A stretch of DNA of 64,000 nucleotides, taken from the NCBI GenBank assembly GCA_016584305.1, contig JACEEZ010018140.1:61001-125000 (forward strand), given 5' to 3'. A program made the translations under genes and the position numbers. Below are positions 58,480-64,000 of this stretch, piece by piece (positions within the stretch are counted from its first letter, which is position 1; each line of letters opens with the position of its first letter). A model generated the notes under the pieces. The model saw only the letters and a program-made list of their open reading frames with translations. It was not told where the DNA came from and ran no database searches. Source of the stretch: Chionoecetes opilio (Eukaryota; Arthropoda; Malacostraca; Decapoda; Majidae).

Positions 58480-59210
58480 ACTTAAAAGTCAAGTTAATGG
58501 TTTCCATTCCACGATTTTGTTTTTCCTCGGGATACGTGCCCGTCAGGGTGGCCTGGTTGGTAGAGCGCTCGGCCCGTGTGTAGAGTCCCTGCATTCGGTC
58601 AGCGGTTAGAGTCCACCAAGTTCGTCCTGGCGTGGTGGCGCTTTGTATAGTCAATAACCTTGTAGTTGGTACTTCCAAAGTGTCTAGATAGGATCAAAGT
58701 ATCTTATCTTATCTCGGGACACGTTGAGTTGTTGCCAAGAATTAGGATGTGGTGGCGGCGTGACGGTGGTGGTGGTGGTGGTGTACATATGGTGGTGATG
58801 GTGTACACAAGGGTTACATGAAGGTTTTTTCTGTGAGTAACCTTGCTCGTTCCGCCGATGTTGAGGTATAACGTGTATAGTTCAGGTGTGGGGATGTTCT
58901 TAGTCTACCTGTGCAGCGTTGGCTTGATACCCTGCGTTGATGTATTTACTTGTATGTATTTGTTGTGCTCCATATACTTGATTAAAAGAATGTAAGGGCG
59001 TAAGAACGGAAAAAATGGAGAATCAAGGCATATAAAAACATGTTAATGCTACTATTACATGGGTGTTGTGGGTAAATGTTTGCTTTAGTTAGGATGCAGG
59101 CAGTGTTTTTCTTATAAAATAAATACACAACTTATTTACATTCCTAATTTGTGTGTTTACCCAACCCTAAAATCTCCCGGAAATCAGCTATTTTGCTAAG
59201 AAACACACAC
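58480..59210. repeat. Second copy of 54470-55080 block
   Basis: The block from CATTCCACGATTTTG through GTTGAGTTGTTGCCAAG, a GGT repeat, and TTGCTCGTTCCGCCG to the CACACA tract repeats 54550-55080 closely. It is interrupted by the SINE at 58533-58712. Confidence 0.85.
58533..58712 (+). mobile_element. tRNA-derived SINE with perfect target duplication
   Basis: The A-box-like TGGTTGGTAGAGCGCTCGG and B-box-like GGTTAGAGTCC are followed by a unique body and a TCTTA tandem tail. CTCGGGA is duplicated at 58526-58532 and 58713-58719, and the paralogous empty site lies at about 54580. This is a third SINE family in the window. Confidence 0.82.
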
Positions 59211-59221
59211 ACACACACACA

Positions 59222-59285
59222 CGCCATAATGGTCAAGTGGATAGCGCGCTGGCTTGCCATCCTGTGGTAGCCTGTTCGAAAAAAA
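59222..59285 (+). mobile_element. Possible truncated tRNA-like SINE head
   Basis: GGTCAAGTGGATAGCGCG resembles an A box region, and GCCTGTTCGAA may be a degenerate B box. Nothing recognisable follows. Low confidence. Confidence 0.3.
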
Positions 59286-59289
59286 CGAA

Positions 59290-60440
59290 AAAAATAACTC
59301 ACGAATGCCACCACGTATTGAACTTTTATCTAATGTTATGTTGTCAACTACCTCTACATCATCATCATCACCAATAATAACAACAAACAGTGGAAGTAAA
59401 CATTTAAGTGAAGTCCACTGATTATTTTTCTTTCGTGTAACAGAAAAAAACCATTAAGGCATTTAAGTTATTGTTCATGATGAGCAATAAAAGTAAGTTA
59501 TGTAAACAGGTTGAGAGAGAAAGAGAGAGAGAGACCTCCTCGATCGGGTTTGGCGAATCAGCTGTTTTTGGGGAGAGGTTGCGGTTAGGGGTTGTAGTGA
59601 GGGGAGATAGAGAGAGGGGAGGTGCAGGGAAGTGAGTCACGCAGGAAGTAGTTCTCTCCAAGACCACTGACATACATGACTCCCTCGACCCCTCAGAGAG
59701 AGAGAATTTTTGTTGAATCTTAAGACGTTTTATCCTTTTTTCCTCAAGCCTACTATTTTTTCATTTGCTCCTTCCAAGCAATCGATTACAACTCTTTATC
59801 TCTCTTTCTAGCCCACGTTACCTACCAAAGCTAATCTACCAGCATTTTTTTTATCTCCTAAAGCTTACCTACCTATCTAGCTAGGCCTATCAGTTTTTTC
59901 CTTTTACTTTTTTCCCCCAAGCCCACATACCTATCAGAACTCTTAAATATCTTCACCCTCTTCTTCTGCAGCTGTACACTACCTACCAAAGCCTTCCTAT
60001 AGTTTAATTATCTCCCAAGGGCACGCCGGGTTCTTTCTTGTCTTGTATATGTAACCATTCAAGTCTAGAGTCCTGCCTCTTGCTTTGTATCTGATTATAT
60101 AAAGTTTATCCCTCCATTCAGAACAGTCAGATGCATATTTAAATGGGGCCTGTTCTTGTATCTGATGGGGAAGTGTGAATGCATTGCCAGGTGTGTGTAG
60201 ATTTAGAACTGTGTGTTGTACCCAAGTGTGTGTGGGTGTGAGTGTGTATGGGGGAAGGTATGTTGTAGCTTAGTGTGTTCTGAGTTATGGTTAAATGTTA
60301 TGATTTGTGTTTACGCGTGTGTGTGTGTGTGTGTGTGTGTAATGATCATATTGATAATGATAGTAAACACTAGATCTGGACTCAAGAGAGATGCAGACCC
60401 GCGCCTGTAGCCATAATGTCAGAGTATAGCATTGTCCTGA
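59290..60440. other. Intergenic, no gene recognised
   Basis: AT-rich and pyrimidine-rich sequence with short GA (59514-59534) and TG (60315-60342) runs. No domain-bearing frame was found. Confidence 0.55.
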
Positions 60441-60454
60441 CCCTACCTATCTTT

Positions 60455-60610
60455 ATGGTCAAAGCCAAGGTCAAGGTCATTTGGTCATGTGGAGGTGTTA
60501 TAGACTCCAACTTGTATTAACATTTCGTGTCCCTATTTTTAACAGTAAAAACCCTATGGACCTTTTTTACAAGTTCGTGACCTCATGACCTTGGCTTTTG
60601 ACATTTTGAC
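60455..60610. repeat. Inverted AAGGTCA-rich segment
   Basis: AAAGCCAAGGTCA at about 60462 is mirrored by TGACCTTGGCTTT at about 60590, with additional AAGGTCA/TGACCT half-sites between and beside them. AGGTCA is the nuclear-receptor half-site, but such words also occur in invertebrate dispersed repeats, so this may be a repeat end rather than an enhancer. Confidence 0.45.
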
Positions 60611-61097
60611 CTGAAAATCATTGCGACACGTGATAGGCCCTAGTTCTAGCACATGGCAAGCTTGGTGACACCCAGCATCATTTGTTATTGAGTTAGAGTG
60701 CGGACTAGCAGACAAACCGACAAACAAACAGATGGAACTGACTGTCCTACCTACCCACGGCGCAACTTCGTCAGCTTAGATATGATAATGATAAAATAAT
60801 AAAATTGTAATTCATTGTCATCGTCATTATCATTATCATCATTATCATTGTCATTATTAGCGTGAAGAGGTACGCTCTCTTTGAACATACAAACAGAAAA
60901 CTCCTGGAGCGATTCACTTATGCATTTACCTTGAGGTTGTGCAGCCGTTTGGCCACCGCAGAGGGCAGAGAGGGGAAGGAAGGGAGGGGGGAGGGGAAGG
61001 GAGGGAGGGGGGAGGGGGAGAGGGGAGGGTAGGGAAGGGTGAAGTCAAGGCAAGGAAATTGTTTGGCAAAAGGAGGACGATGGAGGGATTGTCTTAA

Positions 61098-61131
<34 letters not shown>

Positions 61132-61531
61132 ATGAAGAAACCTATTTACACCACCTCTTTTTGTCTGTGTCTCGCTCTCCTGCTTCTCCCTCCGCCTCCC
61201 ACACATTCTCTCTCTCTGTCTCGCTCTCCTGCTCCTCTCTCCGCCTCCAAATTTTTTTTCTCTCGCTCTCTCTTACACGTCCAATTATTCCTTGTCTTCC
61301 ATCTCCCCTCAGTATACTTCCCTCCCTATCTTCTTCCCTTGCTCCGTCCCTCCCTCCCGTTAAGGCTTTCCCTAACGGCAATAAACAAGATGTCGCAGAG
61401 ATGAGAAGAGATTGAAGTTAGGGCTTAGTGGGAAGAAGTAAAGGTGGGAGGGAGGGAGGAGAGGTAGAAGACTTTCGTAAGCATGAAAGAAGAGTAGGGA
61501 GGAACGTTAAAAGTAGATAGAGAAAGTACTA

Positions 61532-61868
61532 CTGTTTTGTAAGGAGAAAAGAAGAAGAGGAGGAGGAGTTTCGTAAGTGAGTAGGTAGATTCTTTTTTTT
61601 ATTCTTATAGGTAGCTAAATATACATGTAGAAGGTCCCTTAGAAGCAGCAGTTTTATAAGTGAGAAGGCAAGCCTTGAATCGTATTTAGGAATTGATCTC
61701 TGTTTTGTAAGGAGAAAATCTTGAAGAAGAGGAGGAGTTTCGTAAGTGAGTAGGGAGCTTTTTTTTTAATTCTTATAGACAGCTAAATATACATGTAGAA
61801 GGTCCCTTAGAAGCAGGAGTTTTATAAGTGAGAAGGCAAGCGTTGAATAATCATGTTTAGGAATTGAC
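61532..61868 (+). repeat. Tandem duplication, two copies of about 168 bp
   Basis: The segment from TTTTGTAAGGAGAAAA to TTTAGGAATTGA occurs twice in direct order, joined near 61699. Copies differ by small indels. No gene is evident. Confidence 0.88.
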
Positions 61869-61869
61869 G

Positions 61870-62590
61870 CTCAGGATTGAAGGATTTGTTATGATCCAAA
61901 GCGATCTTGAGGATACTGGGCTTTTAGAAATGTGAACATTTAACATAGTTCAATTTTTCTATACTAAAAGTTGGATATATCTTTTTTAAAGATACAAAAA
62001 TGAGATCTTGTTAGATTTTTGAAAATATGAAAATGGGATTTAACTCTAGGGTTTTAAATGTAAAAATGGGATGATTATTATATATTTTGAAAACAATATC
62101 TCAATTTTTTAATGTATAAATGATATATAATGTTATATTTCTAAGGGATAGAAAAATAGGATATATTTCTATATACTATTTCAGTAATATGAAAATGGAA
62201 TATAATTCTCGATGTTTCAAAAGCATGAAACGGGAATATATAATTTTTGATATAAACAAGAATATAAAGTATATATGGTAAAATTCTATATTTAAAAGAA
62301 AATGTAAAATGTGATCATTTATATTTCTAAAATATGCAAATATGAGACATTAAAAATATTTAGATAAATATTATTATTTTTTTTTTTGCAACATTGAAAA
62401 TGTTTAAATTTAAAATTTTGAAAATATAGAAATTGGTGTAATTTTCATTTCTAGAAATACACATGAAACATTATCAAAAACTTTAAAGATATATAATCAA
62501 GACCAATGTGTATATAGAAAAAATGAGCCTTGATATAACAGAACTATCAACGAGGAACAAGAAAACAACAACTATAACAAAAACAGGAAA
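61870..62590. repeat. AT-rich degenerate repeats
   Basis: Irregular repeats of words such as TATGAAAATGGGAT and TTTTGAAAATAT recur through the stretch. No coding frame is present. Confidence 0.55.
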
Positions 62591-62860
62591 CTAAGGCAGC
62601 GTGTGCGTCAGTGTTGCCAAGGCAAAGGCGGAAGTCAGGGCGTGAGGGACGGACACAGGTGCTCGGGGAGGCTAATTGTTACCTGTGTGTGTGTGTGTGT
62701 GTGTGTGTATGTGGCTGCTACTACTACAACGTTTCTATAGTTATGATAGTGGTAATGAGGATAGTAGCTAATAATGGTACTGTTATTAACATTGATAATA
62801 ACTGAGAGGCTATTTGAAATTATGGGTATGATACCTCTTCTCTTTATTATTATTTTTTTT

Positions 62861-62863
<3 letters not shown>

Positions 62864-62951
<88 letters not shown>
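62864..62951. repeat. (TC)n microsatellite
   Basis: TC tract with one interruption at about 62897, preceded by a T run. Confidence 0.95.
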
Positions 62952-62957
<6 letters not shown>

Positions 62958-63159
62958 CCTCTCTCCTCTCTCAATCTCTCAATCTCAATCTATCACTGTC
63001 AGGCCTCTAATTTATGAAAACCTTCTTAATTGTCTTTAGTAACTATTATATTTAGTTTCTCTTATTCTTTTCTTCTTTCCTTTTTTTTCTTATTACTTCT
63101 GCATCTTGTCCTCTACTTTCGTATCATGTTCCTCCATCACCTCCTCAACCACCATCATC

Positions 63160-63505
63160 ATCCCTCCTGCCCCTTCTCGTCCTCTTCTTCCTCCTCCTCC
63201 TTCTCGTCCTCTTCTTCCTCTTCCTCGTCCTCTTCTTCCTCTTCCTCGTCCTCTTCTTCCTCTTCCTCGTCCTCTTCTTCCTCTTCCTCGTCCTCTTCTT
63301 CCTCTTCCTCGTCTCTCTTCCTCTTCCTCGTCCTCTTCTTCCTCTTCCTCGTCCTCTTCCTCTTCTCCTCTTCCTCTCCTCTTCTTCCTCTTCCTCTCCT
63401 CTCTCCTCTTCCTCTTCCTCATCCTCTTTCTTTCTATCCTCTTCTTCCTCGTCCTCTTCTTCCTCTTCCTCGTCCTCTTCCTCCTCCTCCTTCTTCTCCT
63501 AGCCT
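63160..63505. repeat. Pyrimidine minisatellite
   Basis: A 21-bp unit of the type TCGTCCTCTTCTTCCTCTTCC is tandemly repeated at 63190-63360 and then degenerates. Ser-rich and Arg/Glu-rich frames over it are artefacts. Confidence 0.9.
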
Positions 63506-63644
63506 ACATGTCTCTTCTTCAGTAAATGATCGACTTCGTAAATCCTTTTAATTTTCATGTGAATCGTAAACACGCTGAGCATACCCGTTGACTTTAAGTT
63601 GTACGAATAATAAATGGAAAAATAATATAATCAGTGTTTACATT

Positions 63645-63885
63645 TACTTGTGCGCCGCGGCAACAGCTGGCGCGGGTGTGTACTTTCTTCTATTCCTGCT
63701 TCTGTGGCGTTTTTTTTCTTTTTTTTCTTTCTGCCTCCTCTGTCCCTACCCTTTACTGTTTTTTTTTTTAATATTTTGGTCGTTCTTACTTCTCTTCCTA
63801 GCTGTGCATTTAGTTGTGCGCCGCGGCAACAGATGGCGCTGGTGTGTAATTTCTCCTTTTCCTACTTCAGCGTCGTCTCAATCCC
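63645..63885 (+). repeat. Direct duplication, period about 175 bp
   Basis: GTGCGCCGCGGCAACAG followed by TGGCGC and GGTGTGTA occurs at about 63650 and again at about 63825, with diverged intervening sequence. No gene is recognised to the end of the window. Confidence 0.75.
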
Positions 63886-64000
63886 TTATTATTTATTTTT
63901 CCATTTACTTCCCTTCTTACTTTTTTTTCTTCTAAATTTGGTCTGATTTTTATTTGGGTTATTTACTCCCTTTACTACTTCTATTCCTGCATTGCTTCCT

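Overview
The window is eukaryotic, very probably from an arthropod and most likely a decapod crustacean. The evidence is split genes with GT-AG introns, interstitial arrays built on the TTAGG arthropod telomere word, tRNA-Val-derived SINEs with a short tandem tail, several non-LTR retrotransposons, and a very heavy load of GA, CA and TCC microsatellites. There is no bacterial content, no CRISPR array, no rRNA and no intact stand-alone tRNA gene. Species is an inference; only the arthropod level is well supported.

Two host genes can be reconstructed. The first is a complete mitochondrial medium-chain acyl-CoA dehydrogenase gene (ACADM) on the minus strand. It has ten coding exons between 25446 and 12102 and predicts 425 residues; all splice phases agree and the catalytic glutamate is present. 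The second, on the plus strand, is a three-exon gustatory-receptor-like chemoreceptor (32626-35327, about 462 residues) ending in the TM7 signature of insect and crustacean GRs. The genes are divergent, about 7 kb apart.

Almost everything else is mobile or repetitive. Positions 1-12100 hold low-complexity DNA, a foldback MITE (3560-3816) and a hAT-like element (8671-10345) swollen by a 16-bp satellite. ACADM intron 1 holds a nearly intact LINE (about 20598-24230) whose RT frame is broken by a single stop codon. The space between the two genes is mostly a 4.9-kb Tigger/pogo-type DNA transposon (26507-31391) with a decayed transposase. Its right end is homologous to the MITE at 3560, so parent and derivative lie in one window. 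A second copy of the 8671 hAT family sits in GR intron 2 with a clean 8-bp target duplication.

Positions 35400-52700 contain microsatellites, three more LINE remnants, tRNA-derived SINEs, a long-TIR element inserted inside one SINE (47250-48012) and a TTA-flanked element (51048-51880). Positions 52700-59300 are a mosaic of duplicated segments carrying two copies of one hAT-like MITE (one with a further element nested in it), a tandem Helitron-like dimer and a SINE. The remainder is AT-rich or pyrimidine-rich simple sequence.

I see no defence, biosynthetic or other multi-gene system. The most informative content is the nested transposon record and how it shapes two host genes.
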